From: Kitasatospora phosalacinea | GTDB taxonomy: Bacteria > Actinomycetota > Actinomycetes > Streptomycetales > Streptomycetaceae | Assembly (NCBI RefSeq): GCF_000716545.1 | Contig: NZ_JNWZ01000073.1 | Coordinates: forward strand, 1 to 34,902 | Length of the DNA stretch: 34,902 nucleotides | Direction: 5' to 3' | Part shown: positions 15,726-24,235 of the stretch, piece after piece | Layout: every line of letters starts with the position of its first letter | Position numbering within the stretch: the stretch's first letter is position 1 | Program-made: the position numbers and the translations under genes | The notes under the pieces: model-generated | Databases searched by the model: none | Told to the model about the DNA's origin: nothing | The model's input: the letters and a program-made list of their open reading frames with translations, nothing else

Positions 15726-17534
15726 TCAGCGGCGGTCGGGCACCACCACCCCCGCCGCGCCGCCGCCGCGCCGGACGGGTTCGGCGGCGGCCAGCCAGCG
15801 GCCGTCCGGGAGCCGTTCGACGCCGGTGGCGGCGCCGATCTCCGGGGTGGCGGCGAACACGTGGCCCAGCGCCTGGAGCTCCGCCGCCTCGGGCGAGGCC
15901 AGGAAGGCCGGTTCGGCCTGGGTGGCGGCGGTGTTGCGCTGGCTGGCCCGGGGCGCGGCGATGGCCTGTTCCAGCGTCAGCCCGCGGTCGACCCGGCCGG
16001 TCAGCACCTGGAGGACGGTGGTGATGATGGTCGCCCCGCCGGGCGAGCCGAGCGCCAGGTAGGGCCGGCCGTCCTTGAGCACGATGGTCGGCGAGATCGA
16101 GGAGCGCGGCCGCTTGCCCGGACCGGGCAGGTTCGGGTCGGGGACGCCGGGGGTGAGCGGCGCGAAGTCGAAGTCGGTCAGCTCGTTGTTGAGCAGGAAG
16201 CCCCGGCCGGGGACGGTGATGCCGCTGCCGCCGGTCTGCTCGATGGTCAGCGTGTAGGAGACCACGTTCCCCCAGCGGTCGGCGACCGTCAGGTGGGTGG
16301 TGCTCTGCCCCTCGTACGGTTCGGCGGCCGGCTGCCCGCTGTCCGCGCAGGCCGCCGGGTGGTACGGGTCGCCGGGGGCGAGCGGGCTGGTCAGGGCGTG
16401 CGCCGGGTCGATCAGGCAGGCCCGGGCGGCGGCGTAGCCGGGGTCGAGGAGCTGCCGGGTCGGCACCTGGACGGCGGCCGGGTCGCCCACCCAGCGGTTG
16501 CGGTCGGCGAACGCGATCCGGCTGGCCTCCAGGTACCGGTGGTCGTACTGGACGGGGTCGGCGAGGTCGGCGCGGCTGCTGCGGGCCAGGATGTTCAGCG
16601 CTTCGCCGACCGTCGTCCCGCCGGAGGAGGACGGCGCGATGCCGTACACGTCCAGGCCCCGGTAGGTCACTCGGGTCGGATCCTGTTCGCGGACCCGGTA
16701 GGCGGCCAGGTCGGCGGCGTCGACCCGGCCGGGGCGGGCGTTGCGGCCGGAGGCGGGGTCGACGGGCGGGTGCTGGAGGGTGCGCACGACGTCGGCGCCG
16801 ATCGGGCCCCGGTAGAGCGCGTCGGTGCCCTGGCGGCCGAGCTGGCGGTAGGTGGCGGCCAGGTCGGGGTTGCGGAGGACGGAGCCGACGGCCGGGAGCT
16901 GCCCGCCGGGCAGGAACAGGGCGCGGCTGGCCGGGAAGTCCTGGAACCTGGCCTGGTTGGCGGCGGTCTGGTCGCGGAAGGTCTGGTCGACGGTGAAGCC
17001 GCGCTCGGCGATCCGCTCGGCCGGGCGCAGCACCTCGTCCAGGCCGCGGGTGCCCCAGCGGCGCAGGGCCCGCTCCCAGGTCGCGGCGGTGCCGGGGACG
17101 CCGACGGACAGGCCGCTGGTGACCGCGTCGTTGAAGGGCAGCGGGGTGCCGTTCTCCAGGAACAGCGAGCTGTCGGCGCTCCGGGAGGCGGTCTCCCGGC
17201 CGTCGATGGTCTCGACCCTGCCGGTGCGGGCGTCGTAGTGGACGAAGTACCCGCCGCCGCCGATGCCCGCCGAGTAGGGCTCGGTGACGCCGAGCGCGGC
17301 GGCGGTGGCGACGGCGGCGTCCACCGCGTTGCCGCCGTGCTTCAGCACCTCCAGGCCGGCGGCGGTGGCGTCGGCGTCCACGCTGGCCACCGCGCCGCCC
17401 CAGCCGACCGCGACCGGCTGCTTGCCCGGCGGAGCCTGGCCCGACTGCCCCGCCGCCGCGGGGGCGGGAGCGCCCAGCAGCGCGGCGGCGGTGACGAGCG
17501 CGAGGAGCGGGACGGGACGGGTACGGGCGCGCAT
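15726..17534 (-). CDS. ggt: Secreted gamma-glutamyltransferase
   Basis: A 602-residue enzyme that hydrolyses or transfers the gamma-glutamyl group of glutathione and related compounds outside the membrane. A signal peptide spans residues 1-27 (RTRPVPLLALVTAAALLGAP, cleavage after AAA). The N-terminal half has GGNAVDAAVATA and GIGGGGYFVHYD. The precursor should cut itself before the catalytic Thr T412 in the QSTTHLTV motif; this is followed by D.WGNVVSYT, the GSGI loop and LNNELTDFDF. The substrate-binding SSISPTIVLKDGRPYLALGSPGG is intact. ATG 17534 is preferred over 17594 because AGGGAGG is 4 nt upstream and the signal peptide starts there. It is transcribed behind the ROK kinase gene, but a terminator separates them. 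Confidence 0.95.
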   Translation of the reverse strand: MRARTRPVPLLALVTAAALLGAPAPAAAGQSGQAPPGKQPVAVGWGGAVASVDADATAAGLEVLKHGGNAVDAAVATAAALGVTEPYSAGIGGGGYFVHYDARTGRVETIDGRETASRSADSSLFLENGTPLPFNDAVTSGLSVGVPGTAATWERALRRWGTRGLDEVLRPAERIAERGFTVDQTFRDQTAANQARFQDFPASRALFLPGGQLPAVGSVLRNPDLAATYRQLGRQGTDALYRGPIGADVVRTLQHPPVDPASGRNARPGRVDAADLAAYRVREQDPTRVTYRGLDVYGIAPSSSGGTTVGEALNILARSSRADLADPVQYDHRYLEASRIAFADRNRWVGDPAAVQVPTRQLLDPGYAAARACLIDPAHALTSPLAPGDPYHPAACADSGQPAAEPYEGQSTTHLTVADRWGNVVSYTLTIEQTGGSGITVPGRGFLLNNELTDFDFAPLTPGVPDPNLPGPGKRPRSSISPTIVLKDGRPYLALGSPGGATIITTVLQVLTGRVDRGLTLEQAIAAPRASQRNTAATQAEPAFLASPEAAELQALGHVFAATPEIGAATGVERLPDGRWLAAAEPVRRGGGAAGVVVPDRR

Positions 17535-17631
17535 GCGGCCTCCCTGGGTCGGCGTCGGTCTCCCGTTCTCCCACAACCGACGTGCACCGGACAACAGGCG
17601 TGTCGGCCATCCGGGGCGCGTTCACGCGGCA

Positions 17632-17646
17632 TTGACGCCGCGTCAA
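17632..17646. promoter_or_regulatory. Inverted repeat upstream of the gamma-glutamyltransferase gene
   Basis: TTGACG (17632-17637), CCG and CGTCAA (17641-17646) form a perfect 6-bp palindrome with a 3-bp spacer, about 100 bp before the ggt start. Either arm resembles a -35 box, but no matching -10 box is clear. Possible operator. Confidence 0.35.
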
Positions 17647-17649
17647 CGT

Positions 17650-17682
17650 CCCGTGCCGCGCCGCCGGTCGGCGCGGCACGGG
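17650..17682 (-). terminator. Terminator after the ROK kinase gene
   Basis: CCGTGCCGCGCCG (17651-17663) pairs perfectly over 13 bp with CGGCGCGGCACGG (17669-17681) across a 5-nt loop, 10 bp after the kinase stop codon. Confidence 0.8.
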
Positions 17683-17691
17683 CCTCCGGGG

Positions 17692-18789
17692 TCAGGTCAG
17701 CGTCGCCCGGCGGCGCTTGACGGTGCGGAAGCGGCGGGCCACCTGCCGGGCCAGGTCCGCGGCGCCGACCAGTCCGGCCTCGTTGCCGAGGTCGGCGTGG
17801 ACGATGTCGGCCTCGGGGCGGAAGCCGCGGCCGGTGAGGGTGCGGCGGAAGGCGTCCCGGGCGGGGCCGAGCAGCAGGTCGCCGGCCTCGCTGACGCCGC
17901 CGCCGATCACGAAGCGGCCGGGGTCGAGCGCGGCGGCCAGGTTGGCGATGCCGACGCCGAGCCAGCGGCCGACCTCGTAGAGCAGTTCGACGGCGACGGC
18001 GTCGCCGTCCCGGGCCGCCTCGGTGACCAGCGGGCCGGTGATGCCCAGCGGGGTGCCGCCGGCCCGGGCCAGCAGCGGCTGCACCACCGGGGACTCCTCG
18101 GCGGCCAGTCCGCGGGCCTCGCGCACCAGTGCGTTGCCGGAGGAGTACTGCTCCCAGCAGCCCCGGTTGCCGCACGGGCAGCGGTGGCCGCCCGGCACCA
18201 CCTGCATGTGGCCGAACTCGCCCGCCAGGCCGTGCTTGCCCCGGTCGACGTGGCCCTCGCGGACCTGCGCGCCGCCGATCCCGGTGCCCAGGGTGATCAT
18301 CACCATGTGGTCCTCGCCGCGCCCGGCGCCGAACCGCCACTCGGCCCAGGCCGCCGCGTTGGCGTCGTTCTCCACCACCACCGGGAAGCGCAGCCGGGAG
18401 CTCAGCGCCTGCTGCAACGGCTCTCCGCGCCAGTTCAGGTGCGGGGCGAAGAGCACGGTGGAACGCGCGGCGTCCACCCAGCCGGCCGCGCCGACGCCGA
18501 CGGCGTGCACGTCGTGCTTGTCGGCGAGTTGGAGGACCAGGTCGACGATGACGTCCTCGACCACCTTGGGGCTCTTGCTCTTGTCGGGGGTCTCGGTGCG
18601 CAGCCGTTCCACCACGTTGCCGTCGCCGTCGACCACGCCCGCGACGACCTTGGTGCCGCCGATGTCCACCCCGATGGTGGGGAGCCTCAGCAGCCCCGCG
18701 GGCAGGGTGCGCCGACGGCGCTCGGCGCGCGGGCCGAGGCCCAGCAGGTTGGGCAGGACGGGGCGGACGGGGCCGCTGGCACGGGTCAC
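17692..18789 (-). CDS. ROK-family sugar kinase (glucokinase-like)
   Basis: A 365-residue ROK kinase expected to phosphorylate glucose or a related hexose with ATP. Motifs: the phosphate-binding TIGVDIGGTKVVAGVVD, the sugar-binding VVVENDANAAAWAE, the catalytic LGTGIGGAQVREG, and the ROK zinc/signature motif CPCGNRGCWEQYSSG (C-x-C-G-x2-G-C-x-E) preceded by GEFGHM. The C-terminal GRFVIGGGVSEAGDLLL is standard. It has no N-terminal DNA-binding domain, so it is an enzyme rather than a NagC/XylR-type repressor. Unusual is a 40-residue Arg/Pro/Leu-rich extension before the kinase fold; no internal start removes it. GTG 18789 has a GAGGAG site about 10 nt upstream and the natural VTRASGPV start. It is divergent from the esterase gene. 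Confidence 0.9.
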   Translation of the reverse strand: MTRASGPVRPVLPNLLGLGPRAERRRRTLPAGLLRLPTIGVDIGGTKVVAGVVDGDGNVVERLRTETPDKSKSPKVVEDVIVDLVLQLADKHDVHAVGVGAAGWVDAARSTVLFAPHLNWRGEPLQQALSSRLRFPVVVENDANAAAWAEWRFGAGRGEDHMVMITLGTGIGGAQVREGHVDRGKHGLAGEFGHMQVVPGGHRCPCGNRGCWEQYSSGNALVREARGLAAEESPVVQPLLARAGGTPLGITGPLVTEAARDGDAVAVELLYEVGRWLGVGIANLAAALDPGRFVIGGGVSEAGDLLLGPARDAFRRTLTGRGFRPEADIVHADLGNEAGLVGAADLARQVARRFRTVKRRRATLT

Positions 18790-18863
18790 GGAACGAATGC
18801 TCCTCGGTTCGGTAAAGGTTGCGGTCCGGGGTCGGAGGGCCGTGGACGAACTGGCAGACTGAG

Positions 18864-18966
18864 CGCTGGAAACCCAGCGGATTCTCACGAAAAAGTGATG
18901 TTCCTCTCAGGTTTCCGCGAGTGTCGACAGCAACTGATCGAGTGTGTGACGCAGTCTGACAAGTGT
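18864..18966. promoter_or_regulatory. Divergent control region with phased repeats
   Basis: AGTGT occurs at 18920, 18941 and 18962, exactly 21 bp apart (two helical turns), in slightly different contexts, consistent with cooperative binding of a regulator on one face of the DNA. CGCTGG (18864-18869) and CCAGCG (18874-18879) form an inverted repeat, and TCAC....GTGA flanks an A-run near 18894-18907. These lie between the ROK kinase and esterase starts. The remainder of 18790-19026 shows no gene. Confidence 0.45.
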
Positions 18967-19026
18967 GATGCGTGAACCGGGGGACCTTGCCCCGGACGGC
19001 CGGACGACCCGATTCGAGAGACTTAC

Positions 19027-20157
19027 ATGCAGCTGACAGGCACCCCGTTCCTCCTCCTCACGATCGTCCTGGTGCCGGTCTCGATCGTGGTGGCGCTCCT
19101 CCTGTGGGGGAGGGTCCGCGGGCCGAAGCCCTTCCAGGCGCTGTCCAGGATCGTGATGCTGCTGTTCTGTCAGATCACGGCCGTCCTCATGGTGTTCGTC
19201 CTGGTGAACAACGCCAACCTGATCTACGGCAGCTGGGACGACCTGTTCGGCACCGGCAACCACGTCCGCGCGGTGCCCAACCTGCAGACCGGGCCGGACG
19301 GCGGGGGCGCCGGTGGCCCCGGGAACGACGCCCAGCACCAGAAGGTGATCCAGCAGTTCAAGCCGGTCAACGACTCCAAGGTGCCCGGCGACGTGCAGAC
19401 CACCGACCTCAAGGGCCAGATCTCCGGCGTGGACGGCGAGGTGCTGGTCTGGCTGCCCCCGCAGTACAACGACCCGGCCTACAAGGACAGGACCTTCCCC
19501 GTGGTGGAACTGCTGCCGGGCTGGCCGGGCTCCTCCAAGACCTGGTTCGGCACCCTGAAGGTGTCCGAGCAGCTGAAGCCGATGATGCAGAGCGGGAAGG
19601 TCGCCCCGTTCATCCTGGTCTCCCCGCGCACCACCCTGCTGGACGACAGCACCGACACCGGCTGCGCCGACGTTCCCGGCAAGGTCAACGCGGACACCTG
19701 GCTCGCCCGCGACGTCCCCCGGATGGTCCTCGACAACTTCCGCGCCGACCCCTCCGCCGACCGCTGGGCCGTGGCCGGCTACTCCGCCGGCGGCCACTGC
19801 GCCGCGAAGCTCGCCCTGGAGCACCCCGACCGCTACCGCGCCGGCGTCAGCCTGTCCGGCTACAACGACCCGGCCGTCGAGGACAAGTCGCTGACCGCGA
19901 AGGACCCGCACCTGCGCGAGATCTCCAACCCGCTCAACATCCTCAAGTCCGCCAAGACCCCGCCGAGGACCTCGCTCTACATCAGCGGCAACAAGGGCGA
20001 CGGCCTGGAAGCCGGCGAGGCCCTGAAGGCCGCCGCCAAGCCCCCCACCGCGGTCACCGTCCAGGAGACCGACGGCGCCCACAGCAGCGACGTGTGGAAG
20101 CCCATGATCCCGGGCGTCTTCACCTGGCTGACCGGCGTCATCCCCGTCCAGCACTGA
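19027..20157 (+). CDS. Membrane-anchored alpha/beta hydrolase, esterase D/antigen 85 type
   Basis: A 376-residue protein with two N-terminal membrane helices (about residues 7-28 and 40-63) and a Gly/Pro linker, followed by a serine-esterase domain outside the membrane. The nucleophile is in GYSAGGHCAAKLALEHPDRY; the oxyanion region ELLPGWPGS and the C-terminal His in DGAHSSDVW complete the usual pattern. It belongs to the PF00756 family (S-formylglutathione hydrolases, enterochelin esterases, mycolyltransferases); in Streptomyces such two-helix proteins are common and mostly uncharacterised. The ATG at 19027 has a weak GAGAG site 6 nt upstream. The acid residue and substrate cannot be assigned from sequence. 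A strong hairpin follows. Confidence 0.88.
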   Translation: MQLTGTPFLLLTIVLVPVSIVVALLLWGRVRGPKPFQALSRIVMLLFCQITAVLMVFVLVNNANLIYGSWDDLFGTGNHVRAVPNLQTGPDGGGAGGPGNDAQHQKVIQQFKPVNDSKVPGDVQTTDLKGQISGVDGEVLVWLPPQYNDPAYKDRTFPVVELLPGWPGSSKTWFGTLKVSEQLKPMMQSGKVAPFILVSPRTTLLDDSTDTGCADVPGKVNADTWLARDVPRMVLDNFRADPSADRWAVAGYSAGGHCAAKLALEHPDRYRAGVSLSGYNDPAVEDKSLTAKDPHLREISNPLNILKSAKTPPRTSLYISGNKGDGLEAGEALKAAAKPPTAVTVQETDGAHSSDVWKPMIPGVFTWLTGVIPVQH

Positions 20158-20167
20158 CCCTCCCCCG

Positions 20168-20199
20168 CGGGCCCGGCCGCCACCCGGCGGCCGGGCCCG
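20168..20199. terminator. Bidirectional terminator between the esterase and GH16-like genes
   Basis: A perfect 14-bp stem (20168-20181 with 20186-20199) closes on an ACCC loop, between the two convergent stop codons. There is no T run. Confidence 0.85.
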
Positions 20200-20205
20200 G
20201 GCGGG

Positions 20206-21183
20206 TCAGGGCTTCGGCAGGGTGTCGACGTAGTCGGTGCCGGCGGCGTAGAAGCCGTCCACCGCCTTCTGGACGTCGACCTGGGACACCGCCTCGTCGG
20301 CCTTGTGGTAGAACCAGTTGACCTTCATGTCCCAGGTGCGGCCCGTCCCGAGGGAGGGCAGCAGGTCGATGAACCAGTTGCTGAAGTGGACGTCGAGCTT
20401 CTCGCGGGCGACGTACTTGCCGGAGCTGGTGAACAGGTCCTTGCCGTCCAGCGAGTAGGTCACCTTCCCGTCCACCGCGGTGATCATCATCAGGTGCCAG
20501 CCCTGCAGGTGCTGCTTGAGGGCGTGGGTGACCCGGTCCGGCGGGTCGGCCTTGAACCAGCTGGTGGTGTCGAGCTGCGGGCCGGTGGAGCCCCAACCGC
20601 CGTTGGCCATGTACTCGTAGTCGAGCTCGCTGTAGTTCGCCGAGGAGTCCTCGGGCGAGATCGGGAAGAAGGTCTGGACGACGTGGTCGCCGTTGCGGCC
20701 GCTGCCGGGCTTGTCGCTGAGGTAGACCCGGGCGGCGTACGTCCCGTTGAGGAACCGGGCGCCGGTGGTCTGCACCTCGACCTGCTTGGTGCCCTGCTTG
20801 GTGCCGTCGGTGGACGAGCGCAGCCGCAGGACCCGGCCGCCCTGGGCGTCGGCGTCGGTGGGGAAGGAGGCTCCGGTGGCGCTCCAGGTGTCCTTCACCC
20901 CGGGGCCGCCCGCGCCGTCGCGGGCCTCCCAGCCGTGGTCGGCGAAGGCGGGGTCGTCGGGCCCGGTGTAGTGGAAGGAGTCGAACAGCGTTCCGGGCGG
21001 GCCGGTCGGGGTCGGCGAGGCGCTCGCGGCCGCGCCGCCCTTCGCGCCCGCTCCCCCGGTGGCCGCGCCGTCCCCGGCTCCGGCTCCGCCGCCGCTGGAG
21101 CAGGCGGCGAGCAGCGACAGCAGGGCCGGCACGGCGAGTACGCTCCACGCGCGGCGACGGGGCATGCGGCGGGGCTGGCTCAC
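20206..21183 (-). CDS. Lipoprotein with a GH16-like glycoside hydrolase fold
   Basis: A 325-residue exported lipoprotein. The signal peptide ends in LLSLLAAC, a lipobox with the lipidated Cys at residue 28, followed by a 40-residue Gly/Ala/Ser/Pro linker. The rest is a concanavalin-type beta-sandwich of GH16 appearance: DSFHYTG...W, the SELDYEYMANGGWG motif, which contains the ExDxE catalytic pattern (E-L-D-Y-E), HLMMITAVDGKVTYSLDG and VNWFYH. GH16 enzymes cut beta-1,3/1,4-glucans, agars and other polysaccharides; the exact target is unclear. GTG 21183 is supported by AAGGAG 5 nt upstream. It is divergent from the matA-matB polymer operon across a 337-bp gap. Confidence 0.8.
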   Translation of the reverse strand: MSQPRRMPRRRAWSVLAVPALLSLLAACSSGGGAGAGDGAATGGAGAKGGAAASASPTPTGPPGTLFDSFHYTGPDDPAFADHGWEARDGAGGPGVKDTWSATGASFPTDADAQGGRVLRLRSSTDGTKQGTKQVEVQTTGARFLNGTYAARVYLSDKPGSGRNGDHVVQTFFPISPEDSSANYSELDYEYMANGGWGSTGPQLDTTSWFKADPPDRVTHALKQHLQGWHLMMITAVDGKVTYSLDGKDLFTSSGKYVAREKLDVHFSNWFIDLLPSLGTGRTWDMKVNWFYHKADEAVSQVDVQKAVDGFYAAGTDYVDTLPKP

Positions 21184-21520
21184 ACGGGCTCCTTGCGGCG
21201 TAGCGGCGGCGCCTGGACGCGCCCCTGGGCACCGGGGCGGCAGCTGATCCGCACGAGGCGGTCATCCTAACGGGGGGTGCGAGCGACACCGCCCCGACCC
21301 CGCCCGGATTCCGACGGACGCCTGACAGGCATACGCCAAGCTCAACGGTCCGCAGTCGTCCGCCTACAGTTATGCCCCCACGGGCATCTCAATCCGATTA
21401 CAACACCGCGCCATATCCCGCCAAAAACGGGCATCCGCCCTGATTCGCTCCTGGCGGGTGGTCTAGCGTTCGACCTACGCTCCCGCGGTCTACGTACCCT
21501 GCACTGAGAGGCGCTGCAAG
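21184..21520 (+). other. Gap upstream of matA, holding its promoter region
   Basis: This 337-bp gap is noticeably more A/T-rich than its surroundings between 21350 and 21475, which suggests a regulatory region. ACGGGCATC occurs twice (21380-21388, 21427-21435), and GGTCTA-CGT-like words repeat at 21460 and 21487. TAGCGT (21463-21468) is a possible -10 box with a weak TGATTC 17 bp upstream. I find no gene here. Confidence 0.4.
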
Positions 21521-22024
21521 GTGCGCTCTGTCATGACCCCCCGTGAAGGCGGACCGGCGCGCCCGGGGGAACCCGGCGCCTCCGCTGACGACTTCGACGC
21601 ACACGACGATGACGACGGTTTCGAGGAACCGGTCCCCGAGCCGGTGTTCGTCGACCAGTCGGGCCTCCGCGGCCGCCTGCTGCGGGGCATGGGCTGGCCG
21701 GTCTCCCTGGTGGGCGCGGTCCTGGCGGTCGCCATGGGCGGCAGCCTGATCGGCATGCAGGCGGACGCCCCGGCGCTGGTGGTGCCCGCACAGCCCGCGC
21801 AGGCGCCGTCCGCCCCCGCGGTCCCCTCTCCTTCTCCCTCCGCCCCCGCGGCGCCCTCGCCCTCGCCCTCGCCGTCCGCCACCGGAACGGCCGGACGCTC
21901 CACCGCGCCCGGCACGAAGGGCCCGGCCGGCAGCACGAAGCCGAGCGGCGCGCGGTCCGGTTCGAAATCCCCCACCGGGGTCCACGCATCGACGCCCTCG
22001 GGCCAGTCGGCCGCGCACTCCTGA
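21521..22024 (+). CDS. matA: MatA-like single-pass membrane protein
   Basis: A protein of up to 167 residues: an acidic cytoplasmic N-terminus (DDFDAHDDDDGFEEP), one membrane helix at about 58-79 (GWPVSLVGAVLAVAMGGSLI), and a long extracytoplasmic tail rich in Pro, Ser and Ala with PSPSPSPS stretches. No enzyme motif is present. The gene sits 56 bp ahead of matB and matches the layout of the matA-matB locus of Streptomyces, which controls mycelial pellet formation by making an extracellular polymer; MatA probably assists the synthase, much as IcaD assists IcaA. The start is either GTG 21521 or ATG 21533; GAGAGG (21506-21511) favours neither strongly. Identity rests on context and topology. 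Confidence 0.7.
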   Translation: MRSVMTPREGGPARPGEPGASADDFDAHDDDDGFEEPVPEPVFVDQSGLRGRLLRGMGWPVSLVGAVLAVAMGGSLIGMQADAPALVVPAQPAQAPSAPAVPSPSPSAPAAPSPSPSPSATGTAGRSTAPGTKGPAGSTKPSGARSGSKSPTGVHASTPSGQSAAHS

Positions 22025-22080
22025 CGACCCGCCGTTCCCGCACCTCCGCACCTCCGCACCACCCATCTCCAGGAGCGCCA

Positions 22081-24234
22081 TTGTCCCGCCACCAGCGCCG
22101 TCGGCAGTCCCTGCTCAGGCCGCGACGACTGGCTGCGCCGCCGTTGCGCTTCTTCATGCCGCTGTCCCTGCTGGCGTGCCTGCTCGCGCTGCTGGTGCTG
22201 CGCGGCCTGGCCACCAACGAGGTGTTCCACGACACCCGGATCGCCCAGTCCGTGGACAAGACGACGGTGCCCGAGTCGCTGCTCAAGGGCGGCCCGGTCA
22301 TCGACGCGCGCGGTGACAAGAAGGCGAACCCGGTGAGCTACCGGATACCCGACAAGACCGTGGTGCTGAGCTTCGACGACGGCCCCTCGCCGGAGTGGAC
22401 CCCGAAGGTCCTGAAGGTGCTCGCGGCCCACGGCATCCGCGCGGACTTCTTCGTGACGGGCTCGATGACCACCCGCAACCCGGAGCTGATCCGGCAGATC
22501 GTCGCAGGCGGCCACGAGATCGGCCTGCACACCTTCACCCACCCGGACCTGGTGTACCAGTCGCACACCCGGATCAGCTGGGAACTCGCTCAGACCCAGC
22601 TGGCGCTGGCCGGCGTCGCGGGCGTCCACAGCTCGCTGTTCCGGCCGCCCTACTCCTCGGACGCCTCGGCGATGGACGACTGGAACTACCCGGTCATCAA
22701 GTACGTGGGCGCACACGGCTACCTGACCGCGTTCATCGACCGCGACACCGACGACTGGAAGCGCCCCGGCGTGGCGGAGATCGTCAAGGCCGCGATGCCC
22801 ACCACGCCCGGCGCGGGCGAGCTGATCCTGCTGCACGACGCGGGCGGTGACCGGTCGGAGACCGTCGAGGCGCTGGAGCAGATCATCGTCAAGCTCCAGG
22901 GGGAGGGCTACCGCTTCACCACCATCTCCGACGCGCTCGGCGCCTCCAGCGCCATGGTGCCGGTGCACGGCTTCCAACTGTGGGCGGGCAAGGGGTTCAT
23001 CTGGGCCACCCACGTGTCGGTGGTGACCCTGCCGCTGCTGGTCGGGCTGCTCGCCCTGGTCGGCTTCCTGAACTTCGGCCGGTTCGCGCTGATGATCGTG
23101 CTCGCCCCGGTGCACGCCCGCCGCTCCAAACGACAGGGGGCCTGGGGACCACCCGTCACCGAGCCGGTGACCGTCCTCGTCCCGGCCTACAACGAGCGGG
23201 AGTGCATCGCCAACACGCTCAACTCGCTGGCCGCCAGCGACTACCCGATCGAGGTCATCGTCATCGACGACGGCTCCACGGACGGCACCGCGGACATCGT
23301 CGAGGAGATGGACCTGCCGTTCGTCCGGCTGATCCGCAAGGTCAACGGCGGCAAGCCGAGCGCGCTGAACGCCGGTGTGGCGGCCGCCTCGTACGACATC
23401 GTCGTGATGATGGACGGCGACACCGTCTTCGAACCGTCCACCGTCCGCGAGCTGGTCCAGCCCTTCGGCGACCCGGGGATCGGGGCGGTCGCGGGCAACG
23501 CGAAGGTCGGCAACCGGGACAGCCTGATCGGCGCCTGGCAGCACATCGAGTACGTCCTCGGCCACAACCTGGACCGCCGGATGTACGACGTGCTCAACGT
23601 CATCCCGACCATCCCCGGCGCGGTCGGCGCCTTCCGCCGGGAGGCCCTGCAGGCCGTCGGCGGGATGAGCGACGACACCCTGGCCGAGGACACCGACATC
23701 ACCATGGCGGTGCTCTGCGAGGGCTGGCGGATCGTCTACGCCGAGCGCGCCCGCGCCTGGACCGAGGCGCCCGCCAGCCTGCAGCAGCTGTGGTCGCAGC
23801 GCTACCGCTGGAGCTACGGCTCCATGCAGGCGATGTGGAAGCACCGTCGCGCGGTGGTCTCCCGCGGGCCGGCCGGCCGTTTCGGCCGGATCGGGCTGCC
23901 GCTGGTCGTGCTGTTCGGCGTGGTCGCCCCGCTGCTGGCCCCGCTGGTCGACCTCTTCCTGCTGTACGGCGTCCTGTTCGCGGACACCCCGATCACCCTC
24001 GCCAGCTGGGGCGGCTTCATCCTGCTCCAGTCCGTGCTGTCCTGGTACGCCTTCCGGCTCGACCGCGAGAAGCCCTGGCACCTGATCAGCCTGCCGCTCC
24101 AGCAGGTGGTCTACCGGCAGCTGATGTACATCGTCCTCTTGCAGTCCACGATCACCGCGTTCACCGGTGGCAGGCTGCGCTGGCAGAAGCTCCGGCGCAC
24201 CGGCGAGGTCTCCGCCGCGCCGGTGGAGGTGTGA
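22081..24234 (+). CDS. matB: MatB-like fused polysaccharide deacetylase and glycosyltransferase
   Basis: A 717-residue bifunctional membrane protein expected to polymerise and partly deacetylate a poly-beta-1,6-N-acetylglucosamine-like polymer at the cell surface. After one N-terminal helix, a NodB-type deacetylase domain (about 90-290) has all motifs: SFDDG (97-101), HTFTH (150-154), RPPYSS (188-193) and LLHD (250-253). A membrane pair (310-342) leads to a GT2 domain with VPAYNERE, DGD (445-447), EDTD (536-539) and QRYRW (573-577), then C-terminal helices. It corresponds to IcaA and IcaB of staphylococci in one chain. The start is TTG 22081 with AGGAG 5 nt upstream; no ATG or GTG fits. The stop lies one base from the acyltransferase start. 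Confidence 0.9.
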   Translation: MSRHQRRRQSLLRPRRLAAPPLRFFMPLSLLACLLALLVLRGLATNEVFHDTRIAQSVDKTTVPESLLKGGPVIDARGDKKANPVSYRIPDKTVVLSFDDGPSPEWTPKVLKVLAAHGIRADFFVTGSMTTRNPELIRQIVAGGHEIGLHTFTHPDLVYQSHTRISWELAQTQLALAGVAGVHSSLFRPPYSSDASAMDDWNYPVIKYVGAHGYLTAFIDRDTDDWKRPGVAEIVKAAMPTTPGAGELILLHDAGGDRSETVEALEQIIVKLQGEGYRFTTISDALGASSAMVPVHGFQLWAGKGFIWATHVSVVTLPLLVGLLALVGFLNFGRFALMIVLAPVHARRSKRQGAWGPPVTEPVTVLVPAYNERECIANTLNSLAASDYPIEVIVIDDGSTDGTADIVEEMDLPFVRLIRKVNGGKPSALNAGVAAASYDIVVMMDGDTVFEPSTVRELVQPFGDPGIGAVAGNAKVGNRDSLIGAWQHIEYVLGHNLDRRMYDVLNVIPTIPGAVGAFRREALQAVGGMSDDTLAEDTDITMAVLCEGWRIVYAERARAWTEAPASLQQLWSQRYRWSYGSMQAMWKHRRAVVSRGPAGRFGRIGLPLVVLFGVVAPLLAPLVDLFLLYGVLFADTPITLASWGGFILLQSVLSWYAFRLDREKPWHLISLPLQQVVYRQLMYIVLLQSTITAFTGGRLRWQKLRRTGEVSAAPVEV

Positions 24235-24235
24235 C

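Noticed and set aside
14746..17679. Very long minus-strand open frame of 977 codons across xthA and ggt
   Set aside because: It runs in another frame through two well-supported genes and has an Arg/Pro/Gly-rich composition without domains.
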